A stretch of DNA of 64,000 nucleotides from Kangiella shandongensis (GCF_020005365.1 NZ_JACNML010000002.1:186001-250000); one strand, 5' to 3'; numbered from the stretch's first letter, positions 33,778-44,958 are shown. The notes: generated by a model not told the origin, from the sequence alone. Program-made: numbers and translations.

Positions 33778-35634
33778 CTATAGTTCATCAACTTCATGGC
33801 CCACAAGAGCCTTGGCAATGCTAGCGTCCATTCGGCGACTAGCAAACTCATTCGTGTTTTTCTCTACAACTTCGATGGCGTTCTCTATAGCTTCGATATC
33901 ATCGCCCTGAGATACCTGATTCAACTGCTCCAGTGACGACTGTACAGCAGCAAACTCTTCTTCGCTGAGCAGCTCTTTACCATTTTCATTGAGCGCTGCA
34001 GACACAGCTTCGATGACTCGAGCCGCTTCGACTTTCTGCTCACGCAACATTCGAGCCTGTATGTCTTCATCAGCATGGCTAAACGAACTTTCCAGCATGG
34101 TGGTAATCTGTTCATCGCTTAAGCCATATGAAGGCTTAACCGTAATATCAGCTTTTACGCCACTGGTCGTTTCTTCAGCAGTGACCTGCAATAAACCGTC
34201 AGCATCGACTTGGTAGGTAACCTTAATACGAGCAGCACCGGCAACCATTGGAGGAATACCACGCAACTCAAAACGTGCTAGCGAGCGGCAGTCTTCCACC
34301 AGCTCACGCTCGCCTTGGACTACATGAATCGCCATCGCCGTCTGACCATCTTTAAAGGTAGTAAACTCTTGAGCCTTGGCAATTGGAATCGGCGTATTCC
34401 TTGGAATAATCTTTTCTGCCAAACCGCCCATGGTTTCAACACCAAGTGAGAGCGGGATAACATCCAGTAATAGCATTTCATCATCAGATTTATTACCGAT
34501 AAGCACGTTAGCCTGTATTGCAGCACCGATAGCAACAACTTTATCTGGATCGATATCCGTTAACGGTGGTACTTTAAAATGCTTCTCGACTTTTTCACGG
34601 ACCAAGGGGACCCTTGTTGAGCCACCCACCATCACTACCTTGTCCACTTCATCAACTTTAACACCTGCATCCTTTAAGGTACGACGACAGGATAATAAAG
34701 TCTTATCGACGATTGGAGCGATAATGTCTTCCACTTGCTGGCGAGTAATTTTGCCATCCCAGTCCAAAAAGTTAACGTCAACCGTGTCCACATCGGTTAA
34801 TGCTTCTTTGATATCACGAGCCTTGATCATGGCTAACTGGTAAGCACGGCGGTCGTCACTTTCAACGCCAGCTTGCTCAACCAAGTATTGACCGATAGCA
34901 CGGTCAAAATCATCACCGCCCAAGGCACTGTCACCACCAGTTGCTAATACTTCAAAAACACCTTTTTGCAGGCGTAAAATTGAAATATCAAAGGTTCCGC
35001 CACCCAGGTCATAAATTGCGTGAATTCCTTCACTGCCAGTATCCAAGCCATAAGCAACGGCTGCTGCCGTTGGCTCGTTAAGTAGTCTCAGCACTTTCAA
35101 ACCAGCAAGCTGAGCCGCATCCTTCGTTGCCTGGCGCTGAGCTTCATCAAAATAAGCGGGCACAGTGATAACGACACCGCCAAGCTCCCCACCTAAGGTT
35201 TCTTCGGCACGGTTAGCCAGCGTCCTTAAAATATCGCTAGAGACTTCGACAGGATTTTTCTCGATGCCATTTTCTAAAACCACACCAGGCATACCAGACT
35301 CTGATTCAACCAGCTGATTCGCACTGAACTCTTTAATCTTGCCCATATCGGCAAGGCCACGACCCATCAGTCGTTTAATTGAGCTGATGACATTGCCCGG
35401 TTCAATAGCTTGCTGCTCTTTTGCCTTATAACCGACTTCTACACTCTCCTCCCCCATGTAGTGCACAACAGACGGTAAAGTGTGCTTGCTGTGTGTATCA
35501 GGTAAAGTTTCAGCCTTACCGCTACGTACCGTCGCAATCAAAGAGTTAGTCGTACCTAAATCAATACCCGCAGCCAACTTATGCTGGTGCGGTTCGGTAC
35601 TCTGTCCGGGTTCGGAAATCTGCAATAATGCCAT
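33778..35634 (-). CDS. hscA: Fe-S assembly chaperone HscA (Hsp70 family)
   Basis: A 618-residue specialised Hsp70 that, with HscB and ATP, releases the cluster from IscU. Hsp70 motifs are present: [12 protein letters not shown] (about 24-35), [17 protein letters not shown], the phosphate-2 region [13 protein letters not shown] and the adenosine motif [13 protein letters not shown]. The substrate-binding domain and helical lid complete the protein. Length matches E. coli HscA (616). It overlaps no gene, being five bases from hscB upstream and nine from fdx downstream. Confidence 0.97.
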   Translation of the reverse strand: MALLQISEPGQSTEPHQHKLAAGIDLGTTNSLIATVRSGKAETLPDTHSKHTLPSVVHYMGEESVEVGYKAKEQQAIEPGNVISSIKRLMGRGLADMGKIKEFSANQLVESESGMPGVVLENGIEKNPVEVSSDILRTLANRAEETLGGELGGVVITVPAYFDEAQRQATKDAAQLAGLKVLRLLNEPTAAAVAYGLDTGSEGIHAIYDLGGGTFDISILRLQKGVFEVLATGGDSALGGDDFDRAIGQYLVEQAGVESDDRRAYQLAMIKARDIKEALTDVDTVDVNFLDWDGKITRQQVEDIIAPIVDKTLLSCRRTLKDAGVKVDEVDKVVMVGGSTRVPLVREKVEKHFKVPPLTDIDPDKVVAIGAAIQANVLIGNKSDDEMLLLDVIPLSLGVETMGGLAEKIIPRNTPIPIAKAQEFTTFKDGQTAMAIHVVQGERELVEDCRSLARFELRGIPPMVAGAARIKVTYQVDADGLLQVTAEETTSGVKADITVKPSYGLSDEQITTMLESSFSHADEDIQARMLREQKVEAARVIEAVSAALNENGKELLSEEEFAAVQSSLEQLNQVSQGDDIEAIENAIEVVEKNTNEFASRRMDASIAKALVGHEVDEL

Positions 35635-35639
35635 AATAA

Positions 35640-36173
35640 TCAGTCTAAAATTTTATCTTCTGCAAGTTCGATATCGTGCAAAGTCTTGTATAAAAACTGT
35701 AGCTTATAAATAGCTACCTTCAAAGCATCAATATCCCACGCATCCTGCTTGAATAGCTCACCCAGCTCAGCTTCCTGCACCTCGGCCATTTGTTCAATTT
35801 TATCGGCAAAGTCCATTAAAGCCGTAGCGTCTTTATCACCAGTAATATTATGCAGCTCTTCCCTTAGCTCCAGCTGTTGCATCAAGAACTCAGGATCATC
35901 CACCGTATGATCTTTGGTGGTATCAATTCCTTTCACAACCTGCAATAAATACTGAGCCCTTTTTACCGGGTGCTTCAATACAGCAAAAGCATCGTTTAAA
36001 CGAGTCGTTTTCTGCATTGCCAACATCTGCTGTTGACTACCTCCACTGGCATGGCGATCGGGGTGAGCGCTATGTAAAAGACGTCGTAATTTATCCGACA
36101 AATCTTTTTGGTCGACGAAAAAATTCGGCTCAAGGCCGAATAATTCAAAATAATTTTGCTGCGCACTTGCCAT
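35640..36173 (-). CDS. hscB: Co-chaperone HscB (J-domain protein)
   Basis: A 177-residue J-domain protein that delivers IscU to HscA and stimulates its ATPase. The J domain (about 1-80) begins [20 protein letters not shown] and contains the HPD motif in [10 protein letters not shown]; the C-terminal helical domain (about 90-170) binds IscU. The gene is separated from iscA by about 186 bases on the same strand, a longer gap than elsewhere in the operon, which could hold a secondary promoter, though none is clear. Confidence 0.95.
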   Translation of the reverse strand: MASAQQNYFELFGLEPNFFVDQKDLSDKLRRLLHSAHPDRHASGGSQQQMLAMQKTTRLNDAFAVLKHPVKRAQYLLQVVKGIDTTKDHTVDDPEFLMQQLELREELHNITGDKDATALMDFADKIEQMAEVQEAELGELFKQDAWDIDALKVAIYKLQFLYKTLHDIELAEDKILD

Positions 36174-36359
36174 AACAATTAATTCACTTGAGGGTAATTA
36201 ATAGATCTAGTATTCGGTAAATTAACGTTCTCTAAATTCGAAAAAATGCTTCAGAGCGCGACGGAAAAATAAAAGAAACACGGAGTTTATAACTAATAAA
36301 CGAGTATTTTCTTTTACTTTCTCCAACAAAGCTATGGAGCATTTTAGCAATTTAGATCA

Positions 36360-36683
36360 CTAGACTGTGAAGGACTCACCACACCCACACTCACCTTTCA
36401 CATTCGGATTAACGAACTCAAAACCCTCGTTCAACCCTTCTTTCTTAAATTCAAGGTGGGTACCATCCAGGTACAGCTTACTTTTTGGGTCGATAATGAC
36501 TTTTACGCCTTTATCTTCATACACGATATCTTCGTCATTAAGCTCATCCACAAACTCAAGAACGTATGCCAAACCTGAACAACCAGTGGTGGTCACGCCC
36601 AAGCGTACACCTAAGCCTTTACCACGGTTTTCGATGAATGACTTTACGCGCTCAGCTGCTGCTTCGGATAAAGTGATAGCCAT
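36360..36683 (-). CDS. iscA: A-type Fe-S carrier IscA
   Basis: A 107-residue A-type carrier that passes clusters to target proteins. The three conserved cysteines are present: Cys35 in TTGCSGLAY and the C-terminal pair CGCGESF (Cys99 and Cys101). Start [17 protein letters not shown] is standard for IscA. It lies between iscU and hscB in the usual order. Confidence 0.95.
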   Translation of the reverse strand: MAITLSEAAAERVKSFIENRGKGLGVRLGVTTTGCSGLAYVLEFVDELNDEDIVYEDKGVKVIIDPKSKLYLDGTHLEFKKEGLNEGFEFVNPNVKGECGCGESFTV

Positions 36684-36729
36684 AATCTAATCCGTACCTG
36701 TCGTTACTGTCAGTCGTTAATGTACTAGC

Positions 36730-37113
36730 TTACTTTTGACTTCTATCTTTGAAGTCCTTCACTGCGGCTTTAATTGCATCTTCTGCAAGAACTGAGCAGT
36801 GAATTTTTACTGGTGGTAAAGCCAGCTCTTCAGCAATTTCAGTGTTCTTAATGGTTTGGGCTTCGTCAACGGTCTTACCTTTAACCCACTCAGTCACTAG
36901 TGAGCTAGAAGCAATCGCTGAGCCACAGCCATAAGTCTTAAACTTAGCATCTTCGATAACGCCGTCATCGTTGACTTTAATTTGCAACTTCATGACGTCA
37001 CCACAAGCCGGAGCACCTACCATGCCAGTACCAACAGTGCTGTCATCTTTTTCGAAAGAGCCTACGTTGCGTGGGTTTTCGTAATGATCAATAACTTTTT
37101 CACTATATGCCAT
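36730..37113 (-). CDS. iscU: Fe-S scaffold IscU
   Basis: A 127-residue scaffold on which clusters are built. Ligand cysteines Cys37 (GAPACGDV), Cys63 (YGCGSAIASSS) and Cys106 are present, and the HscA recognition motif LPPVKIHC is intact at about 99-106. The N-terminus MAYSEKVIDHYENPRNVGSF is canonical. It follows iscS after about 20 bases. Confidence 0.97.
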   Translation of the reverse strand: MAYSEKVIDHYENPRNVGSFEKDDSTVGTGMVGAPACGDVMKLQIKVNDDGVIEDAKFKTYGCGSAIASSSLVTEWVKGKTVDEAQTIKNTEIAEELALPPVKIHCSVLAEDAIKAAVKDFKDRSQK

Positions 37114-37134
37114 AATATCATCTCCCGCTATAAA

Positions 37135-38349
37135 TTAGTGCGCCTGCCATTCGACTTTAGACAGGTCAATGCCTTCTTTGTACATATCCCATAAAGGAGA
37201 TAGCTCGCGTAAACGGCCAATCCCTTCACGGACTTTTTCAATCGTGTAATCAACCTCTTCTTCTGTAGTGAAGCGACCGATACTGAAACGAATTGAGCTG
37301 TGCGCCAACTCGTCATCACGACCTAACGCTCGTAGTACATACGAAGGCTCAAGGCTCGCTGATGTACAAGCAGAGCCTGAAGACACTGCAAGATCTTTCA
37401 GTGCCATAATTAATGATTCACCTTCAACAAAATTGAAGCTGATGTTGATAATACCTGCGACACGCTTTTCTTCATGGCCGTTAAGATAAACTTCTTCCAT
37501 ATCGTTAACGCCATTCCACAAACGCTCACGCAAACCAATGATTCGCTCATTGTCTTTTGCCATATCTTCTTTAGCGATACGCGCAGCTTCGCCCATACCC
37601 ACAATTTGATGAGTTGGTAAAGTACCTGAACGCATCCCCCGTTCGTGGCCACCACCGTGTATTTGCGCTTCAAGGCGCACACGAGGTTTACGACGAACGT
37701 ACAGAACACCGACACCTTTCGGGCCATACATTTTATGGCCTGAAATTGATAACAAATCCACTTTGGTATTTTGCACGTCTATCGGCAACTTGCCCGCACT
37801 TTGTGCAGCGTCAACGTGGAAGATAATCTTACGTTCACGACAAAGCTCACCAATGGCGTCGATATCTTGAACCACACCCGTCTCGTTATTGACATGCATC
37901 ACGCTGACAAGAATGGTGTCGTCACGTAAAGCTTTTTTGAACTCATCCATATCGATAAGACCATCGTCTTTAACATCAAGATAAGTGACTTCGTAGCCTT
38001 CACGCTCTAGTTGACGAGCGGTATCCAATACCGCTTTGTGCTCTGTTTTAACGGTAATAATGTGCTTGCCTTTCTTACCGTAAAAGTGTGCGGCACCTTT
38101 AAGTGCCAAGTTATCTGATTCAGTAGCACCAGATGTCCACACGATTTCGCGTGGGTCTGCATTAATTAAATCCGCCACATGCTGTCTTGCTTCATCAACA
38201 GCCTCTTCCGCTTCCCAACCAAACTTATGGGAACGAGACGCAGGGTTACCGTAGATGCCATCAACACTCATGTATTGAACCATCTTCTCGGCAACACGCG
38301 GATCAACCGGCGCTGTTGCTGCATAATCAAGATAGATGGGTAATTTCAT
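37135..38349 (-). CDS. iscS: Cysteine desulfurase IscS
   Basis: A PLP enzyme that takes sulfur from L-cysteine for iron-sulfur clusters and tRNA thiolation. I use the ATG at 38349 because GGAGAAGAG lies directly upstream and the product is then exactly 404 residues, as in E. coli; a longer in-frame start at 38379 is unlikely. PLP lysine Lys206 is in [10 protein letters not shown] and the mobile-loop catalytic cysteine is in [14 protein letters not shown] (about 328). The C-terminus LSKVEWQAH is complete for IscU docking. Confidence 0.97.
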   Translation of the reverse strand: MKLPIYLDYAATAPVDPRVAEKMVQYMSVDGIYGNPASRSHKFGWEAEEAVDEARQHVADLINADPREIVWTSGATESDNLALKGAAHFYGKKGKHIITVKTEHKAVLDTARQLEREGYEVTYLDVKDDGLIDMDEFKKALRDDTILVSVMHVNNETGVVQDIDAIGELCRERKIIFHVDAAQSAGKLPIDVQNTKVDLLSISGHKMYGPKGVGVLYVRRKPRVRLEAQIHGGGHERGMRSGTLPTHQIVGMGEAARIAKEDMAKDNERIIGLRERLWNGVNDMEEVYLNGHEEKRVAGIINISFNFVEGESLIMALKDLAVSSGSACTSASLEPSYVLRALGRDDELAHSSIRFSIGRFTTEEEVDYTIEKVREGIGRLRELSPLWDMYKEGIDLSKVEWQAH

Positions 38350-38406
38350 TCTCTTCTCCGCTAAATTTTCAAAGCACAATAATTAAAACTAGCCAACACC
38401 ACACAC

Positions 38407-38874
38407 TTATCTGAAAGCAATAAGATCTTCTTCCTGAAAGCGTGTGTTTTGGCGTTCAGCCACTTGCTGAACAAAATCTCGCTGAATAACCTGATGTAAC
38501 GTTATTCCACTTAAAAACTGATAAATTTGATCGCTAAGCTCTGTCCACAACTGGTGTGATAAACAAATATCTCCGCCTTGGCAGTCTGCTTTGCCATTAC
38601 AGCGTGTTGCAGTAATGGGTTCGTTTACGGCTAAAACAACCTCTGCAACGCTGATTTGTGTTGCAGGACGCTTCAGTTCGTAACCACCGCCTGGCCCGCG
38701 AATGCTGTCAACCAGATTAGCCTTTCGCAAACGCGCAAAAAGCTGTTCCAGATAAGACAAGGAAATATGTTGTCTTCCAGACACTTCAGCCAATGTGATT
38801 GGACCTTCTCCAGAGTGCAATGCGAGATCAAGCATCGCAGTTACTGCATAACGGCCTTTGGTGCTTAACTTCAT
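38407..38874 (-). CDS. iscR: Rrf2-family iron-sulfur regulator IscR
   Basis: A 155-residue [2Fe-2S] transcription factor that represses the isc operon when clusters are plentiful. The winged helix (about 1-75) includes the DNA-recognition stretch SLSYLEQLFARLRKANLV, and the cluster ligands are Cys92, Cys98, Cys104 and His107 (RCNGKADCQGGDICLSHQLW). A type-1 IscR operator overlaps its promoter (38909-38933), supporting autoregulation. It is the first gene of iscRSUA-hscBA-fdx-iscX. Confidence 0.97.
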   Translation of the reverse strand: MKLSTKGRYAVTAMLDLALHSGEGPITLAEVSGRQHISLSYLEQLFARLRKANLVDSIRGPGGGYELKRPATQISVAEVVLAVNEPITATRCNGKADCQGGDICLSHQLWTELSDQIYQFLSGITLHQVIQRDFVQQVAERQNTRFQEEDLIAFR

Positions 38875-38900
38875 ATCAGTACCTTTACTTCAATGTATCC

Positions 38901-38929
38901 ATGATCTCATACCCGAGTATTTTAGTCAA
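38901..38929 (-). promoter_or_regulatory. Promoter of the isc operon
   Basis: Minus strand -35 TTGACT (38929-38924), 17-base spacer and -10 GATCAT (38906-38901), about 27 bases before the iscR ATG. The -35 box and spacer lie within the IscR operator. Confidence 0.7.
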
Positions 38930-38933
38930 CTTT
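38909..38933 (-). promoter_or_regulatory. IscR type-1 operator
   Basis: The 25-base minus-strand site reads AAAGTTGACTAAAA followed by TACTCGGGTAT. It agrees with the published type-1 IscR consensus at 23 of 25 positions as I count them. Overlap with the -35 box explains repression by cluster-loaded IscR. Confidence 0.75.
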
Positions 38934-39108
38934 ACCGCACTCCCGAACAGGCCTTTACATTAATTTATAAGCTATTGAATAATAAGGAATTAAAAAAGGG
39001 TTATTAGTATATTTAATCGCTATAGACTATCACATAATAATAAATACCCAGTAATTTACTGGGTTAAATGCAATTGATTCTCATTAAAGAAAAATCAAAG
39101 ACTTAGAA

Positions 39109-39891
39109 CTATTCTTCTTTGTCATTTGAGGGAGATTTTTCGTCCGTCTTTGTTGACTGCCCATTGGCATCGAAACGCCTTAATTCTTCGCAATTAACGT
39201 CTGGAAGGTCTAACTCATCACAAGCAATGCCCTGCTTTTGGAGAGCGCAGGCGATCAGCTCCATCTGCTTTTCCATAGCCTGAGAATGCTCGTGCAGGCT
39301 ACGAATAGCTTGTGAAATAGGATCCTGTTGTTGGGTGCTGATGCCGTAGGCTTCAAACACCGTTTGCTCGGTGTCTTTTTGCTTCGACACCTGTCTCGCC
39401 GGAATACCCACAACCGTAGTATCCTCTGGAACGTCTTTGTTGACCACTGCGTTAGAACCAACTCTAGCGCCTTTATGCAAAGTGATTGGCCCTAACACTT
39501 TTGCACCAGCACCGATCACCACATCATTCTCCAGAGTTGGGTGACGCTTGCCCTCGTTCCAGCTGGTGCCTCCTAAAGTAACACCATGATATAAAGTACA
39601 GTCATCGCCGATCTCAGCCGTCTCACCAATCACCACGCCCATACCATGATCGATGAAAAAACGGCGTCCAATTTTAGCTCCTGGATGTATTTCAATTCCG
39701 GTTAACCAACGTGCGAGCGTAGACAGCGTTCTCGCCAACCACTTCCAGTTAGCTCGCCATAACTTGTGGGAAAGTCGGTGGAACCATATTGCGTGAAGTC
39801 CAGGATAATTGGTCAGGATCTCAAAATTATTACGCGCCGCAGGATCTCGGTGATAAACACTCTTAATGTCTTCTTTGATGCGCGCGAACAT
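39109..39891 (-). CDS. cysE: Serine O-acetyltransferase
   Basis: A 260-residue left-handed beta-helix acetyltransferase that makes O-acetylserine for cysteine synthesis, the sulfur donor used by the neighbouring IscS. Hexapeptide-repeat region from [20 protein letters not shown] to [25 protein letters not shown]; the catalytic His is in [12 protein letters not shown]. It is the shorter EpsC-like form without the long N-terminal helical domain of E. coli CysE, but it has an added acidic tail. Its ATG overlaps the stop of trmJ (TAATG). The trmJ-cysE-iscR order is shared with Pseudomonas. Confidence 0.93.
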   Translation of the reverse strand: MFARIKEDIKSVYHRDPAARNNFEILTNYPGLHAIWFHRLSHKLWRANWKWLARTLSTLARWLTGIEIHPGAKIGRRFFIDHGMGVVIGETAEIGDDCTLYHGVTLGGTSWNEGKRHPTLENDVVIGAGAKVLGPITLHKGARVGSNAVVNKDVPEDTTVVGIPARQVSKQKDTEQTVFEAYGISTQQQDPISQAIRSLHEHSQAMEKQMELIACALQKQGIACDELDLPDVNCEELRRFDANGQSTKTDEKSPSNDKEE

Positions 39892-40691
39892 TACAACTCC
39901 CCACTTTCCTTATTAACTGTATGGTATTTAATATGTTTATTCATTGAGGCCAAGAACCCTCTTAAAATATTAACTTCCGCTTCCGTTAACTGAGCTTTTG
40001 CCAACAAACGGTGTAACCTGGCCGGTAACAGCTTAGGCTCCTGTGGATCAAAAAAGCCTGTTTCAATCATGACATTTTCAAGATGTTGATACAAACCTTC
40101 CGTCTGCTGGATTGTTGCCTTGCGCTCACTGTCATCAGCCTCAGAATCGACCTCAGCCCCGGAATGTAGCGAACTTTCCTGCTGTAAGGCTAATAACCGA
40201 CATTCATAACATATAACCTGAACGGCTGCTGCCAGGTTTAATGACATATAGTCGGGGTTCGCGGGAATATTGACATGATAATGACAAAGCTGTAGCTCTT
40301 CATTCAGAAGACCGCTGCTTTCGCGTCCAAAAACAATCGCCATGGGCAGTGCTGAAGGTTCTTTCTCAATAATGTTTTTGATTTCACGAGGCTCTACCAT
40401 TGGCCAGGGCAACGTACGACTGCGAGAGCTGGTACCTATCACCAGACGACAGTCTTCAACCGCCTCTTGCAGCGATGAAACTACCTGAGCATTATCAAGA
40501 ATATCTAATGCTCCAGAAGAGCGAGCTAGCGCCTCCTGCGACGGAAATTCTTTAGGCTGCACCAGTACCAACTGTTGTAAGCCCATGGTTTTCATTGCTC
40601 GAGCGGCAGCTCCGATATTACCCGGGTGACTGGTTTGGCATAGAACTATTTTAATCTGCTGTAATAAGCTGGCTTGTTTTAAATCACCCAT
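39891..40691 (-). CDS. trmJ: tRNA (cytidine/uridine-32-2'-O)-methyltransferase TrmJ
   Basis: A SPOUT-class methyltransferase that 2'-O-methylates position 32 in the tRNA anticodon loop. Family motifs: [20 protein letters not shown] (about 14-34), [18 protein letters not shown] and the knot motif [18 protein letters not shown]. About 266 residues from the ATG at 40691; a GTG two codons upstream is also possible. It is coupled to cysE and divergent from suhB, the arrangement seen in E. coli and Pseudomonas. Confidence 0.93.
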   Translation of the reverse strand: MGDLKQASLLQQIKIVLCQTSHPGNIGAAARAMKTMGLQQLVLVQPKEFPSQEALARSSGALDILDNAQVVSSLQEAVEDCRLVIGTSSRSRTLPWPMVEPREIKNIIEKEPSALPMAIVFGRESSGLLNEELQLCHYHVNIPANPDYMSLNLAAAVQVICYECRLLALQQESSLHSGAEVDSEADDSERKATIQQTEGLYQHLENVMIETGFFDPQEPKLLPARLHRLLAKAQLTEAEVNILRGFLASMNKHIKYHTVNKESGEL

Positions 40692-40902
40692 CGACACGAG
40701 AAAGTTGATAATTTACAAGCGACTATATTAGCAGAGCAACCTGAAGAACCCCACTAGTAAGCCAATAAATAAGTAAAAAACATGCCTCTAAGACTTCTTA
40801 ATTTTAAGAAGTTTTGCTATGATTCGCACCAATTTAAGAGCAAACGCTCAATATTTGTCCAAATTACTGCGGACACTGTTCTTTGACTTTGGTGGTATTA
40901 AT

Positions 40903-41679
40903 ATGAATGCGTACAAAAACATTGCCGTACGTGCGGCTGACCGTGCAGGAAGTTTTATAGCAAAAGCTTTTGCTAATAGAGATCGAATTATAGCTCAAAG
41001 TAAAGGTCCGAATGACTTTGTCAGTAATATCGATAAGCAAGCTGAAGAAATCATTATTGATGCCATCAAGCACAGCTATCCTGACCACGCTATCTTAGCA
41101 GAAGAAAGCGGCGCTCAAGGCGATAGCGATACCGTTTGGGTGATCGACCCGATTGACGGTACCACTAACTTCTTACAGGGCATCCCGCATTTCGCCATTT
41201 CTATCGCCGTCAAACATAAAGGTAAAACGGTAGCAGCTGTAGTTTATGATCCCATTAAGGACGAGCAATTCACGGCAACGAATGGCGGCGGCGCCCAACT
41301 GAATAATACACGCATTCGTGTGACCGAAAAGAAGAAGCTCGACAACGCCCTTCTGGCTACTGGCTTCCCATTCCGAGCTCACCAGGATCTGGGGGAGTAT
41401 TTACGCTACTTCGAAACCATTTTCCCATTATGCATCGACATGCGACGTGCTGGCGCGGCCTCCCTGGATCTGGCTTATGTCGCTGCAGGGCGTCTGGACG
41501 GCTTCTGGGAATTTGGCCTAAGTGAATGGGATACAGCCGCAGGCATCTTAATCGTCAAAGAGGCTGGCGGTTTTGTCGGTGATGTTAAAGGTAATCCTCA
41601 CCAGGGAAAGTCAAAAAGCATCCTGGCTGCCACGCCTGGTGTATTTAAACACTTTATGAAGTCGGTTAAAGACCTTTAA
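40903..41679 (+). CDS. suhB: Inositol-1-monophosphatase / Nus factor SuhB
   Basis: A 258-residue Mg-dependent phosphatase of the IMPase family; in E. coli SuhB also takes part in rRNA antitermination. Metal-binding motifs are EESG (about 66-69), DPIDGTTNFLQG (about 82-93) and WDTAAG near the C-terminus. I place the start at the ATG 40903 (MNAYKNIAVRAADRAG), which aligns with known N-termini, instead of the upstream in-frame ATG at 40819. It is divergent from trmJ. Confidence 0.93.
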   Translation: MNAYKNIAVRAADRAGSFIAKAFANRDRIIAQSKGPNDFVSNIDKQAEEIIIDAIKHSYPDHAILAEESGAQGDSDTVWVIDPIDGTTNFLQGIPHFAISIAVKHKGKTVAAVVYDPIKDEQFTATNGGGAQLNNTRIRVTEKKKLDNALLATGFPFRAHQDLGEYLRYFETIFPLCIDMRRAGAASLDLAYVAAGRLDGFWEFGLSEWDTAAGILIVKEAGGFVGDVKGNPHQGKSKSILAATPGVFKHFMKSVKDL

Positions 41680-41791
41680 ATCGAAATTTTTACCTCCATA
41701 TCCAATCTCTATTTGAAAAGGACAGCCCAAAGAATATACAATTGGTCTGTCCTCTTACCAGAAAGATATCAATCAAGTAGGTTATAACATT

Positions 41792-42601
41792 ATGAGTACA
41801 CAGAATCACAAGGCTCTTTTTGAAGCATTGTGGAGCGACTATTTAGCCATCACCCCCGATGCAGAAGCCATACACGAAGAATTTAAAGCGCTTGGGGATG
41901 ATGTCATCATTAACGATCATATTGCCTTGCGTACATTTAATGAAGGCGCTATCAACCTAGACAATATCGGTAAACACCTGGAGCAATTCGGCTATGAAGC
42001 CGCGGGTGACTACCACTTTGAAGAAAAAAAGCTTTACGCCAAGCACTTCCAGCATACAGCAGATAACGATGCGCCTAAAATCTTCGTCAGCGAATTATTA
42101 CTCGAAGAGTTTTCTGCCGAACTACAGATGTTCTGCCGTGGTTTAATCGCCGAAGCCAACTGGAATATCAAGCAACAAGGATTAAGTCTGCCTTCTCGCC
42201 CTTGGGGTAAAATTACTCGTGAAGCGTATGAGCGTTTACTTGAAGAAAGTGAATATGCTGCATGGTTAGCAGCTTTCGGCTTGCGTGCGAATCACTTTAC
42301 AGTTTCTATCAACAGGCTGAAAGGTATGGATAATATCGAAAGAGTCAACCAATTCCTTAAAGATAAAGGTTTTGAGCTCAACAGCAGTGGCGGCGAAATC
42401 AAAGGCAATGAAGAAGTTTGCTTAAAGCAGAGTTCAACTATGGCCAATATCGTCGACTGGGAATTCAACGGAGGCAAACACCCTGTCCGCTCCTGTTTCT
42501 ATGAGTTTGCGGAGCGCTTTCCAATGCAGAACGGCGAACTTTACCAAGGTTTTGTTGCAGCCAGCGCCGATAAGATTTTCGAATCGACTAACGCGGCTTA
42601 A
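41792..42601 (+). CDS. DUF1338 family protein
   Basis: A 269-residue protein of the DUF1338 superfamily, starting KALFEALWSDYLAITPDAEA with DHIALRTFN (about 47-55, a likely metal-binding His), LYAKHFQH and SFYEFAERFP near the end. A characterised relative, HglS of Pseudomonas putida, is a non-haem iron 2-oxoadipate dioxygenase/decarboxylase in lysine catabolism. This protein is a short form, so the reaction is inferred at family level only. It stands alone, with AGG upstream of the ATG. Confidence 0.82.
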   Translation: MSTQNHKALFEALWSDYLAITPDAEAIHEEFKALGDDVIINDHIALRTFNEGAINLDNIGKHLEQFGYEAAGDYHFEEKKLYAKHFQHTADNDAPKIFVSELLLEEFSAELQMFCRGLIAEANWNIKQQGLSLPSRPWGKITREAYERLLEESEYAAWLAAFGLRANHFTVSINRLKGMDNIERVNQFLKDKGFELNSSGGEIKGNEEVCLKQSSTMANIVDWEFNGGKHPVRSCFYEFAERFPMQNGELYQGFVAASADKIFESTNAA

Positions 42602-42609
42602 CTACACAT

Positions 42610-42648
42610 AGTCATTCCCGCGCCCCAAGGGAATCGCAGGAATGACTT
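42610..42648. repeat. Short GTCATTCC palindrome
   Basis: GTCATTCCCGCG...GGAATGAC directly after the DUF1338 stop; a short relative of the element at 23530-23622. Confidence 0.45.
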
Positions 42649-42719
42649 ATATATAAATATATGGGCTGAATTAGCTAAGCCACGCCCCACCAATTTATCG
42701 CGGCAAATATTTTTTATAT

Positions 42720-42911
42720 GTTCATTTTTTGGACGAGCAAAAACGAACCAAAAACTCGCCCAAAAATTAGGTCCTAAGGGCTTCCCTCAGGCGTCAATGT
42801 TACTAATCGAGCCGTCAAACGAAACGTCCTTGTTTCGTTTTGACTAAATTGGAGTTTCCTGCCCAGTTTGCTCGGTAACATTAACGCTTGAGGCTAATTT
42901 TTAAGGGGTAA
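42720..42911 (-). repeat. Dispersed structured intergenic repeat, copy 6 (type A, reversed)
   Basis: On the minus strand it starts TACCCCTTAAAAATTAGCCT, contains the hairpin AACGAAAC/GTTTCGTT and ends with GGTTCGTTTTTGCTCGTCC, in the same order as the copy at 4643-4838. It occupies the middle of the 511-base spacer 42602-43112; the remainder is a terminator and unremarkable sequence. Confidence 0.72.
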
Positions 42912-43064
42912 TTCGGTGCAAACTATCAGGAGCGAATGTGGATGGGTTAGCACTAATATTTCCTCTTGTATTGAGCTGAGTAGCGAAATAGAGCCAGAAT
43001 ATTTAATGATATGCCAAGCCTAGCGTAGGGATATCAGCTAGCTGAATTTTAAAATTAAGAAAAC

Positions 43065-43092
43065 AAAAAACCGCCAAACGGCGGTTTTTTTT
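43065..43092. terminator. Rho-independent terminator of etfBA
   Basis: Stem AACCGCC / GGCGGTT (43069-43075 with 43080-43086), loop AAAC, with T-runs on both strands. It follows etfA on the minus strand after about 20 bases. Confidence 0.85.
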
Positions 43093-43112
43093 ACATCAAC
43101 ATTTTAAAGCAA

Positions 43113-44042
43113 TTACAGAGATTCAATTAACTCTGGAACTACTTTAAACAAATCTTCAACCAGCCCGTAATCAGCAACCTGGAAGATTGGCGCTTCTTCG
43201 TCTTTATTGATAGCGACAATCACTTTCGAGTCTTTCATTCCCGCCAAGTGTTGGATAGCGCCAGAAATACCGACAGCAATATAAAGCTCAGGTGCAACGA
43301 TTTTACCTGTCTGACCGACCTGATAATCGTTTGGCACGAAACCTGCATCAACAGCAGCACGAGATGCACCAACTGCAGCGCCAAGTTTATCAGCTAGTTG
43401 CTCCAGCATTTCAAAATTTTCACCGTTACCCATACCACGGCCACCTGAAACTACGACACGAGCCGTACCTAAATCAGGGCGTTCAGATTCAGTTAGCTCT
43501 TCACCTACATAGTTGCTTAGCTCTGTATGTGAACCTGCGCTGACATTTTCGATAGACGCTGAACCACCTTCGGTAGCTAACGCATCAAATGCGGTTGCAC
43601 GTACTGTGATAACTTTTTTCTTATCGTTACTTTTTACCGTAGCGATAGCATTGCCTGCATATACAGGTCGCTTAAATGTATCTTCAGACTCAACTGAAAT
43701 GATGTCAGAGATCTGCTGAACGTCCAAAAGCGCTGCGATGCGTGGCATCATGTTTTTACCAAACGTTGATGCAGGAGCAAGAATGTGTGAATAGTCACCC
43801 TCTTGTGCCATAACGGCTTTTTCAACATCTTCAGCCAACAGGTGCTCAAGGAACTCAGCTTGTGCCAATAATACCTTATCAACACCCTCAGCTTTAGCTG
43901 CCTGATCGGCTACCGACTGACACTCATGGCCAGCCACCAAAACAACAGTCTCACCTTCAAGCTTTGAAGCCGCGGCAATCGTATTATAAGTTGAAGCCTG
44001 TAATTCGCTATTGTCGTGCTCTGCAATTACTAAAGTCGTCAT
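43113..44042 (-). CDS. etfA: Electron transfer flavoprotein, alpha subunit
   Basis: A 309-residue FAD-carrying subunit of ETF, which collects electrons from acyl-CoA and other dehydrogenases. The FAD motif is seen in the C-terminal half: [42 protein letters not shown] region (about 200-240) and [20 protein letters not shown]. It starts directly after the etfB stop. Downstream electron flow goes to ETF-quinone oxidoreductase, encoded divergently nearby. Confidence 0.97.
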   Translation of the reverse strand: MTTLVIAEHDNSELQASTYNTIAAASKLEGETVVLVAGHECQSVADQAAKAEGVDKVLLAQAEFLEHLLAEDVEKAVMAQEGDYSHILAPASTFGKNMMPRIAALLDVQQISDIISVESEDTFKRPVYAGNAIATVKSNDKKKVITVRATAFDALATEGGSASIENVSAGSHTELSNYVGEELTESERPDLGTARVVVSGGRGMGNGENFEMLEQLADKLGAAVGASRAAVDAGFVPNDYQVGQTGKIVAPELYIAVGISGAIQHLAGMKDSKVIVAINKDEEAPIFQVADYGLVEDLFKVVPELIESL

Positions 44043-44792
44043 TTAGATCACCTTTGCTTCATTCTTCAATTTATCAACCAGCTCAGCCACGTTTTCAACC
44101 TTAATACCTTCACTGCGCTCCGGTGGATTCTCAACGCTTAATGTCTCAGTACGACTGGCTGTATCAACACCTAGATCTGCTAATGCCACTTCATCTAACG
44201 GCTTGCGTTTAGCTTTCATAATGTTCGGTAAAGAGGCAAAACGCGGCTCATTCAAACGCAAATCAGTCGTTACCACGGCTGGAAGCTTCAATTCGATCGT
44301 TTGAAGACCTCCATCAATTTCACGAGTAACCTGAACCTTACCATCTTCAACATCTACTTTAGATGCGAAAGTACCTTGGCCCCAACCGAGTAATGCTGCC
44401 AACATCTGGCCAGTTTGGTTGTTATCACCATCGATTGACTGCTTACCCATCAGAACCATTTGCGGTTCTTCCTGCTCAACAACTTTCTGCAAAGTCTTGG
44501 CGACGGCCAACGGCTCAAGCGCATCTTCTGTTTTAACCAAGACAGCTTTGTCTGCGCCCAATGCCAGAGCTGTACGCAACGTTTCCTGACACTGCTGGTT
44601 ACCGATAGAGACTGCAACAATCTCAGAAGCAATGCCCTGCTCTTTCAAGCGTACAGCTTCTTCAACAGCAATCTCGCAGAATGGATTCATAGACATTTTA
44701 ACGTTAGCAGTTTCGACACCGCTATTGTCTGGCTTAACGCGGACTTTAACATTCGCGTCGATAACACGTTTAATTGCAACTAGAATTTTCAT
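44043..44792 (-). CDS. etfB: Electron transfer flavoprotein, beta subunit
   Basis: A 249-residue AMP-binding ETF subunit. The ATG at 44792 gives [19 protein letters not shown], the standard N-terminus and the standard family length; a further in-frame start at 44837 would add 15 unlikely residues. Conserved recognition-loop sequence [20 protein letters not shown] (about 184-203) docks partner dehydrogenases. It is followed without gap by etfA. Confidence 0.97.
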   Translation of the reverse strand: MKILVAIKRVIDANVKVRVKPDNSGVETANVKMSMNPFCEIAVEEAVRLKEQGIASEIVAVSIGNQQCQETLRTALALGADKAVLVKTEDALEPLAVAKTLQKVVEQEEPQMVLMGKQSIDGDNNQTGQMLAALLGWGQGTFASKVDVEDGKVQVTREIDGGLQTIELKLPAVVTTDLRLNEPRFASLPNIMKAKRKPLDEVALADLGVDTASRTETLSVENPPERSEGIKVENVAELVDKLKNEAKVI

Positions 44793-44958
44793 GAAAACCC
44801 TATCGTATGTATAATTCTTGGCAAAATAGACGACCAAAGCGCCTATCTTTTGTAAAATAGGGCGTAATGGTGACGTTTTACTGGCTCAAGGTCAATAGTT
44901 AATCGTGATTTTGAGTCCGTTTTGAGCGAATTTTAAACAATTTTAAGAGGAGATCTAG

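Noticed and set aside
34376-34843. A 155-residue open frame antisense to hscA
   Set aside because: It lies wholly inside a conserved gene and has low-complexity Ser/Thr content typical of shadow frames.
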